DNA of 64,000 nt, from NCBI RefSeq assembly GCF_014042345.1, contig NZ_JACEZT010000018.1, positions 1 through 64,000 on the forward strand, read 5' to 3'. Each line of letters starts with the position of its first letter. The stretch's first letter is position 1. Below the pieces are notes generated by a model that was given only the letters and a program-made list of their open reading frames with translations, was not told the DNA's origin and searched no databases. Below, in pieces: positions 31,435-40,079 of this stretch. This DNA comes from Rugamonas brunnea. Its GTDB lineage: Bacteria; Pseudomonadota; Gammaproteobacteria; Burkholderiales; Burkholderiaceae_D. The translations under genes and the position numbers were made by a program.

Positions 31435-31502
31435 AAAAAACCGGGGTCAGGTCATGCTGTCACGCAATTGCGCGGCAGCATGACCTGACCCCGGTTTTTT
31501 TT
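31435..31502. terminator. Palindromic bidirectional terminator, family copy 4
   Basis: Arms 31435-31459 and 31476-31500 pair perfectly over 25 bp including six outer A-T pairs. The apex continues with one G-T wobble and one mismatch. AAAAAA precedes and TTTTTTTT follows the core, so it is an ideal intrinsic terminator in both directions. It lies between the convergent DUF3443 and DUF4785-like genes. Confidence 0.92.
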
Positions 31503-31515
31503 CGCGACGACGGTG

Positions 31516-32895
31516 TTAGCGGTTAGCGCCCGCGTCCGGTGCGCGCTTCACGCGCGGCGCCGCCTGCGCCAGCGCGCCTGCGCGCGCGGTGCGGCCGCCG
31601 GCCCGCACCACCTCGTCCTCCGTGAGCACCAGCGCGCGCTGCTGATGCTGCAGCACGCCCATGCGGCCCTGGTCGAGCAGGAACAGGTCACGCAACTCGA
31701 ACGGGCCGGTGGCGCCCGCGATCAGCTCCGGCGCGAAGGTCAGCGCGATGCTGCCGCCGCCCGCTTCCAGCCACTGCGCCGCGTCGGCCAGGCCCAGCGG
31801 CGCCAGCGCGCCATTGACGATTCCGTACAGCAGGCCGCGCACTTCATAGCGGCCGGCCGCCGCCGTCTGCACGCCCACGTTCAGGCGCACGCCGCCCGTG
31901 CCGTCCACCAGCGTCACGTTGCGGTCCAGCTTCGCCACCGGCATCGCCACCGGGAACGCCAGCCGCAGCGAGCGGTCCACGGCCTGTCCCTGGACCGTCG
32001 CTTGCGCGTCGGCGCGCACTTCCCACAGGCCGGGTGCGGGCGCCTCGTCGGCGTCCAGCGCCAGCGTGGCGCGCAGGCGGCCGCCGGCGCCGGGCCGGAA
32101 CGTGACGGGGAACTGGCGCCCGGCCGGCGACACCACCACGCCCGTCAGCTTGCTGACCGGATGGCGGGTGGGCGCGCCGGCGTCGCCTTCGCGCAGGTCT
32201 GCCTGCAGCGTCAGGGTCTGGCCGTGCAGGTAGTGCGTGGCGCCGGCCTGCATGGTCAGCGTGTAGGGACTGTCCGGCTCGACCACGTTGATCAGGTAGC
32301 GCTGCTCGCCCGCCACGCCGTCGGCGCTCAGCTTGAACGTACCCTTGCCCAGCGATGGATGCAGCCGGAACGCGGAGGTGCCGGGCGCGAACGGCAGCTC
32401 GGCCTTGTTCAGCTTATCGTCCGTGACCAGTTGCTCCATGCCGGCGCCGGCTTCGTAGCGCTTGCCGGCGTTGTCCGTCAGCGTCATCGACAGCGGATGG
32501 ATGGCCAGCGCTTCGCGCGGGCTGGCCGCGTCCAGCGCCTGCACCCGCACCAGCGCGCGCGGCGAGGTGGTATGCAGCGCCACGCCGGCCGCCAGCTGGG
32601 CGCCCGTCACGCTGACATAGGACTGGCGGCTTTGCGCCAGGTGCGGCGCGGGCAGCGGCGCCACGGCGTCGGTGGAGGCCCAGCTCAGGGCCACCGCTTC
32701 ATGCGAGGGCTGGGGTGCGCCGGCCAGCGATGGCGCGGCAGCGGCGGTGGGCGCCAGCACGGCGGCCGGCGACAGGTCGCCCGCCTGTTCGGGCAGCAGT
32801 TCGCGCGGCGCGGCACCGGCGCTGCCGGCAGTGGCCACGGCGGCCAGGGCCGACAGATTCAGCAGGATGGTCTTCAGTTTATTGGTGCGTTTCAT
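31516..32895 (-). CDS. Exported protein, DUF4785-like
   Basis: A 459-residue exported protein with signal peptide about residues 1-29 (AGSAGAA). The mature part is beta-rich, with an N-terminal Ala/Pro-rich segment and later Ig-like stretches (VTLVDGTGGVRLNVGVQTAA, GRYEVRGLLYG). The C-terminal pattern resembles DUF4785, though I cannot confirm this by search. The start at 32895 has GAGGAAA upstream. It begins 19 bp after an exported hydrolase and is probably cotranscribed with it. Confidence 0.6.
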   Translation of the reverse strand: MKRTNKLKTILLNLSALAAVATAGSAGAAPRELLPEQAGDLSPAAVLAPTAAAAPSLAGAPQPSHEAVALSWASTDAVAPLPAPHLAQSRQSYVSVTGAQLAAGVALHTTSPRALVRVQALDAASPREALAIHPLSMTLTDNAGKRYEAGAGMEQLVTDDKLNKAELPFAPGTSAFRLHPSLGKGTFKLSADGVAGEQRYLINVVEPDSPYTLTMQAGATHYLHGQTLTLQADLREGDAGAPTRHPVSKLTGVVVSPAGRQFPVTFRPGAGGRLRATLALDADEAPAPGLWEVRADAQATVQGQAVDRSLRLAFPVAMPVAKLDRNVTLVDGTGGVRLNVGVQTAAAGRYEVRGLLYGIVNGALAPLGLADAAQWLEAGGGSIALTFAPELIAGATGPFELRDLFLLDQGRMGVLQHQQRALVLTEDEVVRAGGRTARAGALAQAAPRVKRAPDAGANR

Positions 32896-32914
32896 GGTGT
32901 GGTTTCCTCGGCGT

Positions 32915-33784
32915 TCACAGGTCGTTGCGCAGGATGACGTCCAGGCCGAAGCACTGGCGCCGGCTCTGGTTGTGCGACAGCGTCTCGGCGCCGTTGGTGC
33001 GGTCCTTGTCGGAGAACCAGTGGATGCCGGCGCCCTGCTGGCTGGTGCAGTTGAGGAAGCCATCGGAGCAGCTGTCGAGCCAGGCCTGGGTGATCTCCAG
33101 GCCCAGGTTCAGCGTGTAGCCGCCGCAGTAGCTGTCGCTGGCGAACGGGTTGCTGTGTACGTCCGTGCCCACCACGTTGTAGAAACCCTTGGGCAGAGCC
33201 GGCCGGCCCGGCGTGCCGTACAGCCAGGCCGCGTTGTAGCTGGCCATCCAGCTGGTCTGCTGCTGGCGCACGGCGTCCGTCTGGTAGCCCAGCAGCCAGC
33301 CGACGGCATTCTCGAAGATGTTGCCGCTGATGGCCGCATCGGCCAGCGGCGTGCCCAGCGACGATGGCGCCAGCGCGTTGGCCCAGCGGATGGCGCTGAT
33401 GATGGTGGGGTAGCGGCTGTCCTGGGTGGGATTGGACAGCATCCAGCGCAGCACGTTGCCGCCGTTCGAGTGCGTCTCCACCACCAGGTCGGTGATGTTG
33501 TTGTTGACGATGAAGGGATACAGCTGGTCGGCCAGGCAGCCCACGGCGCCGGCCGTCCACATGTACTGGTCGAAATCGCAGTTGATCACGACGTACAGGT
33601 TGGGGTTGGGCAGCCCCTGGCGCACCGAGTTGATCATGTCCCAGGTCCAGTAGTTGGTGGCGGCGTCGGTCTGGTGTCCGGTGCCGTGCACAAACGCGAC
33701 GCCCGTGTTGCCCGCCATCGCCGGCAGCGCCGCCGACAGCGCCAGCGCGCTGCCCAGGGCAGCCCATCGCTTCGATATTTTCAT
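32915..33784 (-). CDS. Exported alpha/beta-hydrolase-like protein
   Basis: A 289-residue exported protein with signal peptide residues 1-24 (AMA-GNTG). It shows the hydrolase landmarks FVHGTGH near the start and the nucleophile elbow THSNGGN with Ser106. Several cysteines suggest periplasmic or extracellular disulfides. The fold is likely lipase-like; the catalytic acid and histidine cannot be assigned surely. It is the first gene of a two-gene unit with the DUF4785-like protein. Confidence 0.65.
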   Translation of the reverse strand: MKISKRWAALGSALALSAALPAMAGNTGVAFVHGTGHQTDAATNYWTWDMINSVRQGLPNPNLYVVINCDFDQYMWTAGAVGCLADQLYPFIVNNNITDLVVETHSNGGNVLRWMLSNPTQDSRYPTIISAIRWANALAPSSLGTPLADAAISGNIFENAVGWLLGYQTDAVRQQQTSWMASYNAAWLYGTPGRPALPKGFYNVVGTDVHSNPFASDSYCGGYTLNLGLEITQAWLDSCSDGFLNCTSQQGAGIHWFSDKDRTNGAETLSHNQSRRQCFGLDVILRNDL

Positions 33785-33996
33785 ACCTTTGTCTCCATGT
33801 TTGGCTTGTTATAGGAAAGGCGCGCTGCCATGCGCGCCGGCGGGATCACCCCGGAACGCAGCGACCAGACTAAGGAAGGTGCGCCCCGCCGGTATTGATC
33901 GAACATGACAGGGGCATTGTTAAATCGCGCCAACGAGCAGGCCCCGCGAGCCAAGGCGCCACGCGGCGGATTGTGTCTTGCAAGTGATCGGGGCGG

Positions 33997-34030
33997 CTGT
34001 CATCACCTTGTCATTTCGGCTAGTTACAGT
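33997..34030 (+). promoter_or_regulatory. PhoB-dependent promoter (Pho box plus -10)
   Basis: CTGTCAT (33997-34003), 4 nt, TTGTCAT (34008-34014), then 10 nt to TACAGT (34025-34030). The first half-site is identical to the Pho consensus and the second matches 5 of 7 (6 of 7 if CTGTCAT is used); the spacing is exact. It drives the CpdB-like nucleotidase gene 30 bp downstream. Confidence 0.72.
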
Positions 34031-34059
34031 CGCCACCTTTCTATCCCAGTGAGGTAACG

Positions 34060-36156
34060 ATGAAAACGAATCTGGTCCTGTTGGCTGCCCTGACCGCAGC
34101 CGGTCTGGTGGCATGCGGCGGCTCGTCGGCACCGGACAACGCCATCCCGGAAGGCACCACCGTCACGCTGGCGCTGCTGGAGACGACCGACCTGCACTCG
34201 AACGTGATGAGCTATAACTACTACGCGCTGGCCGACGACACCAGCCTGGGCCTGGAGCGCACCTCCACCCTGGTGCAGGCCGCGCGCGCGGAGAACCCCA
34301 ACAACGTGCTGCTCGACGATGGCGACGTCATTCAAGGCACGCTGCTGGCCGACCTGCAGGCCGTGGCCAAGCCGGTGGCCTGCGCCGACACGCTGGCCAT
34401 CCACAAGGCCATGAACGCGCTCAAGTACGACGGCGGCGGCATGGGCAACCACGAATTCAACTACGGCCTGCCGTTCCTGAGCCAGATCACCAACACCGAC
34501 TTCGGCATCCAAGGCGTGAGCAAGCCGGCCGGCACCTGCGGCGCGCCGACCTTCCCGCTGGTGCTGACCAACGTCACGGGCGTGGCCAGCCAGAAGCCCA
34601 TCCTGCCGCCGTACGCCCTGCTGCCGCGCGACTTCGCGGCCGTGGCGCCGGACGGCAGCAAGCTGACCGTCAAACTGAACATCGGCATCATGAGCTTCGT
34701 GCCGCCGCAAATCCTGGAATGGGACCAGAAGAACCTGGCCGGCAAGGTCGCCGTGACGGGCGTGCAGGAAGCGGCCAGGCAGTATGTGCCCGAGCTGCGC
34801 AGCAAGGGCGCCGACCTGGTGGTGGCGCTGTCGCACGGTGGCCTGGACACCAGCGCCTACAGCCCGAAAATGGAAAACGGCAGCTACCACCTGAGCACCA
34901 CCGGCATCGACGCGCTGATGATCGGCCACTCGCACCTGGTGTTCCCGAAAGGTAAAGAGAGCAACGCGCCGGCACTGGACGCCTCGTTCGCCGCCATCCC
35001 CGCCAGCGCCAACGTGGACGCGATCAATGGCTTCGTGAACGGCGTGCCGACCGTGATGGCGCAGAGCTGGGGCCGGCGCCTGGGCATCATCAGAATGACG
35101 CTGGCCCGCCAGGGCGGCAAGTGGGTGGTGCAACCAGCAAAAACAACGGTGGAATCGCGCGGCTTCAAGTACACCGACGGCAGCACTGTGGTGAAAGCCG
35201 ATCCGGCCATCGCACCGCTGGTGGCCACCGAACACGCGGCGACCATCGCCTACGCCAAACAGCCGCTGGGCGTGGCGACCGACTTCGAAATGTCGGCCTA
35301 CTTCGCGCTGGCCGGCGACGTGAGCGCGATCCAGCTGGTGAACCAGGCGCAGATCGACTACGTGAAGAAATTCATCGCCGCCAGCACCGACACCACCATC
35401 GCCAGCTACAAGAACATCCCCGTGATCTCGTGCAGCGCGCCGTTCAAGGCGGGCCGCAACGGCTCGTCCGACTTCACGGACGTGGCGCCGGGCGCCAGCG
35501 CGGCCGCGCCGGTGGGCTTGCAGGTGCGCAATCCGGGCGACCTTTACCTGTACAGCAATAACAACCTGCAGGCCGTGAAGATCAAGGGTTCCGACCTGAA
35601 GGCCTGGCTGGAGACGGCCGCCAAACAGTTCGGCCAGATCGATCCCACCAAGACCACGGAGCAGGACCTGGTGCCCAGCTACGGCACCATCTACAACTAT
35701 GACGTGTTCTACGCCGAGAACAACGCCCTCACCTACCAGATCGACGTGACCAAGCCGGTGGGCAGCCGCATCGCCAACCTCAGCTACCTGGGCAAGGCGG
35801 TGGCCGATGGCGATGACTTCATCGTGGCCACCAACGACTACCGCGCCGGCGGTGGCGGCAACGTGCCCGGCATCGACGGCAGCAAGACCATCATCAAGTC
35901 GCCGGACGCCAACCAGGCCGTGGTCAGCAACTACCTGATGGCGCAAGGCCAGGCCGGCGGCAAGGTCACGCTGGCCAACAACGGCAGCGCGCGCAGCTGG
36001 AGCTTTGTGAAGGTGGCCACGGCCGGTCCGGTGATCCTGCGTTCGGCGCCGGGCCACCTGGCGCTGGCGCAAAGCAGCGGCATTACCAACATCGTGGCGG
36101 AAGGCGCGCAGGATGCGAACGGCTTTGCCAAGTACAAGGTGGACTTGAGCAAGTAA
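34060..36156 (+). CDS. Periplasmic 2',3'-cyclic-nucleotide phosphodiesterase/3'-nucleotidase (CpdB-like lipoprotein)
   Basis: A 698-residue lipoprotein (lipobox near residues 14-17, LVAC) of the 5'-nucleotidase/CpdB group. The N-terminal metallophosphatase has TTDLHSN, DDGDVIQG, GNHEFNYG and GHSH motifs. The C-terminal nucleotide-binding domain has NDYRAGGGG. TTDLHSN with a following YNYY favours CpdB over UshA. Such enzymes release phosphate from nucleotides and cyclic nucleotides outside the inner membrane. The Pho-type promoter fits a scavenging role. Confidence 0.85.
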   Translation: MKTNLVLLAALTAAGLVACGGSSAPDNAIPEGTTVTLALLETTDLHSNVMSYNYYALADDTSLGLERTSTLVQAARAENPNNVLLDDGDVIQGTLLADLQAVAKPVACADTLAIHKAMNALKYDGGGMGNHEFNYGLPFLSQITNTDFGIQGVSKPAGTCGAPTFPLVLTNVTGVASQKPILPPYALLPRDFAAVAPDGSKLTVKLNIGIMSFVPPQILEWDQKNLAGKVAVTGVQEAARQYVPELRSKGADLVVALSHGGLDTSAYSPKMENGSYHLSTTGIDALMIGHSHLVFPKGKESNAPALDASFAAIPASANVDAINGFVNGVPTVMAQSWGRRLGIIRMTLARQGGKWVVQPAKTTVESRGFKYTDGSTVVKADPAIAPLVATEHAATIAYAKQPLGVATDFEMSAYFALAGDVSAIQLVNQAQIDYVKKFIAASTDTTIASYKNIPVISCSAPFKAGRNGSSDFTDVAPGASAAAPVGLQVRNPGDLYLYSNNNLQAVKIKGSDLKAWLETAAKQFGQIDPTKTTEQDLVPSYGTIYNYDVFYAENNALTYQIDVTKPVGSRIANLSYLGKAVADGDDFIVATNDYRAGGGGNVPGIDGSKTIIKSPDANQAVVSNYLMAQGQAGGKVTLANNGSARSWSFVKVATAGPVILRSAPGHLALAQSSGITNIVAEGAQDANGFAKYKVDLSK

Positions 36157-36171
36157 GCGCGCCATGTGTTC

Positions 36172-36202
36172 AGGGTCAGGCCCCGCGGGTCTGGCCCTTT
36201 TT
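36172..36202 (+). terminator. Intrinsic terminator after CpdB-like gene
   Basis: An 11-bp stem (36172-36182 with 36188-36198, two wobbles) is followed by TTTTT. It is not a copy of the dispersed palindrome family: only GGGTCAGG is shared. Confidence 0.85.
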
Positions 36203-36225
36203 CAACGATACGGACTAAGCCCGCC

Positions 36226-36990
36226 ATGAAAAACCAACCCCGCAATCCAGGCAGGGGCAGCCGCAAGGGACTGCCCCTTTCCGCATTGGCGCTGATGCTG
36301 TCGCTGTCGGCGTGCCAGCTGAACAAACCCGTGCCGGCGCCGGCACAGATCGAAAGCATGTCCATGCGCGCCGCCCAGCAAGGCGATGTGGTGGCGGAGA
36401 GCCGCTTGCGCGATTGGGCGCAGCGCCAGGTGCCGGTGGCCCAGCGCGAACTGGGGCTGCTCTACCTGACCCGCCCGGAGCAACGCGCCGAGGCGCAGCG
36501 CCTGTTCATGCAGGCCGCCCGCGCCGGCGACACGGAGGCGGCATTCCAGCTGGCCCAGATGCTGCGCAATGGCGCGCCCGGCATCGCTGCTGCGCCGGAG
36601 CAGGCCATCCCCTGGTATCGCCAGGCGGCGCAGCAGAAGCACGCCAGGGCTGCGTTGATGCTCGGTATGCTGTTCAATAACGGCGAAGGTGTCGCCGTCG
36701 ATCACGCGCAAGGCGCGCGGTGGTTGAGCGTGTCCAGCGACCTGGGCAACGCGCACGCCATGTTCCTGCTGTCGAACGCGTACAGTGAAGGGCGCGGCGT
36801 GGAGCGGAACGAGGCATACGCCCGCCGGTTACTGGAAGAAGCGGCCGAGCACGAATATCCGCCTGCAATCCAGGAACTGGCGATGACCGTGCAAATGGGC
36901 GATGCGCTCAGCGCGAAAGACGAATTGCGGGCCGCGCACTTGCTCAAGGAAGCGAACGAGCACCGGCACAACAACTGGAACCGCTTCTGA
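36226..36990 (+). CDS. Sel1-like repeat lipoprotein
   Basis: A 254-residue lipoprotein with lipobox LSAC (Cys30) followed by about five Sel1/TPR-like helical repeats, for example AEAQRLFMQAARAGDTEAAF and GMLFNNGEGVAVDHAQGARW. These mediate protein-protein contacts. The ATG at 36226 is chosen because the signal peptide then starts correctly and the frame upstream crosses the preceding terminator. No binding partner can be named. Confidence 0.75.
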   Translation: MKNQPRNPGRGSRKGLPLSALALMLSLSACQLNKPVPAPAQIESMSMRAAQQGDVVAESRLRDWAQRQVPVAQRELGLLYLTRPEQRAEAQRLFMQAARAGDTEAAFQLAQMLRNGAPGIAAAPEQAIPWYRQAAQQKHARAALMLGMLFNNGEGVAVDHAQGARWLSVSSDLGNAHAMFLLSNAYSEGRGVERNEAYARRLLEEAAEHEYPPAIQELAMTVQMGDALSAKDELRAAHLLKEANEHRHNNWNRF

Positions 36991-37012
36991 GGTTCACCGT
37001 CCGGCCCGCAGC

Positions 37013-37423
37013 CTACATCCCGCCTTGCACATACCCCGCGAAATTCTGCATGATCGTTAGCGCGAGTTGTTGCTCATCCGGGATAGTCTCTTCAGACTCG
37101 GCATTGAACACAACCGTCACGGTCACATTTTCGGCCCACGGGTCGAACTGCGCGGAGGCCGTGCGGCCACCATACGAGAGTTCCAGCCGGTTCTGGGGAA
37201 CGACCAGCGTGAATGTTCCTTCGACATTCGAACCGGAGCCGTCCTGCGTCTCCCTGCGCAGATGGAAGTGGCCGCCCTCGCGCAAATCGACAGTACATTC
37301 GGTCGTACGCGCATCGTCAGAAACCGTGCTCCAGCGCTTGATCTCGCCAGCTGTCGTGAAAGCGCGCCAGACCGCGTCGATAGGCGCGGTGATCACGACC
37401 GCAGTGGTAATGGTGGTATCCAT
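37013..37423 (-). CDS. SRPBCC (AHSA1-like) domain protein
   Basis: A 136-residue single START-like domain protein: ITAPIDAVWRAFTTAGEIKRW at the start, a central REGGHFHL, and a C-terminal helix (LALTIMQNFAGYVQ). This is the pattern of AHSA1/polyketide-cyclase-like proteins. The ligand is unknown. It converges on the Sel1 gene with only about 20 bp between them. Confidence 0.75.
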   Translation of the reverse strand: MDTTITTAVVITAPIDAVWRAFTTAGEIKRWSTVSDDARTTECTVDLREGGHFHLRRETQDGSGSNVEGTFTLVVPQNRLELSYGGRTASAQFDPWAENVTVTVVFNAESEETIPDEQQLALTIMQNFAGYVQGGM

Positions 37424-37533
37424 GTTGTGCCCTCATTATTAGTCATTAAACAATGGTTGAGGCACTGTACCGGACTTTGGGGGCGTGAAAATACGCACTT
37501 TGTAACGCCCGCGCTTGCACTTTCTTCGCGGCA

Positions 37534-38673
37534 TCAGCCGGCCAGCTGCGCCAGCTCCCGCGTCATGTTCTCGATCGCCCGCTCGTTGTACTGGTCGGCG
37601 AAGTAGGCGTTGCCGAACAAGCGGCCCTGCTCTGCCTTGCGCCGCAGGTGGGCCAGCGCGCCGCCGCGCTGCTCGCGGTACTTCGCCTCCGTCAGGTGGA
37701 TGTATTCCTGCCGGATGCCGCGCGCATAGTTCTGGTACACCTCCTCGTCCTGGCCCAGGATGGCCAGGTCCACGCTGAGCATGATGTCCTTCAGCCGGTG
37801 TTCGACGGCCGCTTCCTGGAAATGGTCGGTAGCCCGTATCAGTTCAGCCGCGTCGCCCATGTCGTGACACAGGCTGCTGCCCAGCCATAGCTGCACGCTG
37901 GCTTCCTCGTTCGACACGTCGCCATGCACGGCGCCGTATTCGGCATCATGGAACCAGAACGCCTGCTTGATGATGTCCACGTCGCGCGGGTCGGGCTGGG
38001 TGTTGGCGGCCCACACGCGGATCTCGCACAGGCCGTGCACCAGGTGATCGAGGTTGTGGTAGTGGCGCGCCGGGCCTCCATAGGCCGTGCTGCCCGTCAG
38101 CCGCACGAACCACTGGTCGGCGTGGGCGATCGATGGCGCGTCCGCGTGCGCGTAATCCCACAGGGTTTCCCATTCCTTGCGCAGCCAGCTCAGTACCCAA
38201 GCGTGATAGGCCGGGCCGGGAACGAATTTTTTCATGATCCAGTTCCAGCCGATCGGCCCTTCCAGCGCCTTGACGAAGCTGGAACTGACCGAACCAAGGT
38301 CACGCGGCGGCATCACGAAGATGGTCTTGGCGCCTTGCAGCACGTCGACGTTGGTTTGCTGGATCAGGTTTTCGTAGTCGAAATCGGCGGTGGTGCGGAT
38401 GCCGCGGATCAGGCACTCGGCGCCGTGCTTCTTGGCCGCGCGCGCCGTGTAGTCGCCCTTGACGATCACCACCTGCACGTTGTCCCAGCCCTGCTCGGCG
38501 CAACTGAGGGCGATGATGCTCTTGCGCTCCTCGGCGGAGAACTTGGGCTTCTTGGCCGGATTCTCGGACAGGAACACCAGCACCTCGTCCGCCAGCGAAC
38601 GCGCTTCGCCGATCACCCACATGTGGCCGTTGGTGATCGGGTCCAGGGTCCCGGAAAATCCGATTTTCTTCAT
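37534..38673 (-). CDS. Fusion of phosphopantetheine adenylyltransferase (CoaD-like) and HD phosphohydrolase
   Basis: A 379-residue protein in one frame. Residues 1-155 match CoaD: GTLDPITNGH with His17, LIRGIRTTADFDYE (89-101), and SVSSSFVK (128-135). Residues about 158-379 match the predicted HD phosphohydrolases of the COG4339 type: HYHNLDHL (204-211), WFHDAEYG (240-247), NEE. CoaD makes dephospho-CoA from phosphopantetheine and ATP, and is normally about 160 residues and unfused. The HD part may hydrolyse a nucleotide or related phosphate ester. Whether a stand-alone coaD exists elsewhere cannot be seen here. Confidence 0.82.
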   Translation of the reverse strand: MKKIGFSGTLDPITNGHMWVIGEARSLADEVLVFLSENPAKKPKFSAEERKSIIALSCAEQGWDNVQVVIVKGDYTARAAKKHGAECLIRGIRTTADFDYENLIQQTNVDVLQGAKTIFVMPPRDLGSVSSSFVKALEGPIGWNWIMKKFVPGPAYHAWVLSWLRKEWETLWDYAHADAPSIAHADQWFVRLTGSTAYGGPARHYHNLDHLVHGLCEIRVWAANTQPDPRDVDIIKQAFWFHDAEYGAVHGDVSNEEASVQLWLGSSLCHDMGDAAELIRATDHFQEAAVEHRLKDIMLSVDLAILGQDEEVYQNYARGIRQEYIHLTEAKYREQRGGALAHLRRKAEQGRLFGNAYFADQYNERAIENMTRELAQLAG

Positions 38674-38729
38674 TCGCCGCTCCGCCGCATGTCGCGTATC
38701 AAAAGCGACATTCTAGCCGGAGCGGTGAC

Positions 38730-40079
38730 TCAGGTTGCAGGAAATTCTATCCGCACCCGCAAGCCGCCCAGGCGCTCCGATTGTTCCAGCGCCAGCGTGG
38801 CGCCATGCCGTTCGGCGATGGCCTTGATGATGGCCAGCCCCAAGCCGCTGCCGCCGGCGCTGGCGCCGGGCACGCGGTAGAAGCGGTCGAACACGCGTTC
38901 GCGTTCTTCGGGCGAGATGCCGGGGCCACTGTCGTCCACGCACAACGTCACGGCGCCGTTATCGGCGCGCCGGACTTCCACGTCCACCGTGCCGCCGGCC
39001 GGCGTGTATTTGATGGCGTTGTCCACCAGGTTGCGCAGCAGGATCACCAGCGCGTCCGGATGGCCGGCCACGCTGGCCTGGTCCGCGTGGTGCAGGCCCA
39101 GGTCGATCTGGCGCGCCTGCGCCAAGCCGGCCATGTCGCCCAAGGTGCGGCGCGCCAGTTCCGCCAGGTCCAGCGGCGCCAGCTTGCTGTCGTCCGCCTC
39201 CTGGCGGGCCAGCACCAGCAATTGTTCGACCAGCCGCGTGGCACGTTCGATGCCGGCCGTCAGCCGGCCCACGGCCACGGCGCGGGCGCTGTCGTCGGCG
39301 GCCCGCTCCAGGCTCAATACCTGCAGCTTGAGCGCGGCCAGCGGCGAGCGCAGTTCATGCGCGGCGTCGGCCACGAAGTGCTGCTGGGCGTCGAACGCCG
39401 TCTTCACGCGACCGAACAGCAGGTTCAGTTCCTGCACCAGCGGCCGCACCTCGTCCGGCAGATCGGCGTCGGACACGGGCGACAGATCGTCGGCCCGGCG
39501 CGCCGCCACCTGGCGCCGCACGCGCGCCACCGGCGCCAGCGAACCGCTCACCACCCACCACACCACCAGCATCAGCATCGGCGCCATGACGGCGATCGGC
39601 CCCACCGTGCGCAGCGCCAGCGTGCCGGCCATGCGCTGGCGCACGGCCATGTCCTGCGCCACCTGCACCGTCTGGTTGCTGGTGGCCACGGAGAAGATGC
39701 GGTAGGTGGTACCGTTGGCGCGCACGTTGGAGAAGCCCAGCACGGCGCGCTGCGGCAGCTCGGCGTGCGACTGGGAGCGGAACAACTGCACCCCGTCCGG
39801 GGTCCACACCTGCACCACCAGGTCGTCGTTGTCCGATTCCGGATCGGACGCGCCGGCGCCGTTGGCCAGCGGCACGCTGGAACGCAGCGACAGCGCCATC
39901 TGCTGCATGTGGTAGTCGAAGATCTGATCGGCGTCGTACAGCGCGCTGCGGTAGGCGATCATGGCCTGGGCCACGGCCGCCATGGTGATGGCCGCCAGCA
40001 GGAACCACAGCAGGCGGCCGCGCAGCGAGTGCGTGACGGGGACGCGCGGCACTTTCACCTTCGGCACTTTCACCTTCAT
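38730..40079 (-). CDS. Sensor histidine kinase (QseC/PmrB type)
   Basis: A 449-residue membrane kinase. The N-terminus carries a short tandem motif (KVKVPKVKVPRVP), then a membrane segment near 21-42, a periplasmic domain of about 110 residues, a second segment near 160-180, the dimerisation box with His241 (DAAHELRSPL), and the ATPase domain (NLVDNAIKYTP, DSGPGI, GSGLGLAI). Its ATG overlaps the response regulator stop by 4 nt. It is the last gene of the degQ-regulator-kinase unit, suggesting envelope-stress sensing. Confidence 0.9.
   Translation of the reverse strand: MKVKVPKVKVPRVPVTHSLRGRLLWFLLAAITMAAVAQAMIAYRSALYDADQIFDYHMQQMALSLRSSVPLANGAGASDPESDNDDLVVQVWTPDGVQLFRSQSHAELPQRAVLGFSNVRANGTTYRIFSVATSNQTVQVAQDMAVRQRMAGTLALRTVGPIAVMAPMLMLVVWWVVSGSLAPVARVRRQVAARRADDLSPVSDADLPDEVRPLVQELNLLFGRVKTAFDAQQHFVADAAHELRSPLAALKLQVLSLERAADDSARAVAVGRLTAGIERATRLVEQLLVLARQEADDSKLAPLDLAELARRTLGDMAGLAQARQIDLGLHHADQASVAGHPDALVILLRNLVDNAIKYTPAGGTVDVEVRRADNGAVTLCVDDSGPGISPEERERVFDRFYRVPGASAGGSGLGLAIIKAIAERHGATLALEQSERLGGLRVRIEFPAT

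Noticed and set aside
34024-36165. A 713-codon open frame antisense to the CpdB-like gene
   Set aside because: It runs across the Pho promoter and lacks any motif; composition is that of a shadow.
36172-36202. Fifth copy of the palindrome family
   Set aside because: It shares only GGGTCAGG; arms and loop differ, so it is an ordinary terminator.
37534-38673. CoaD-HD as two genes joined by an assembly error
   Set aside because: The frame is continuous, the linker is well coded, and there is no internal start with a Shine-Dalgarno at the junction.
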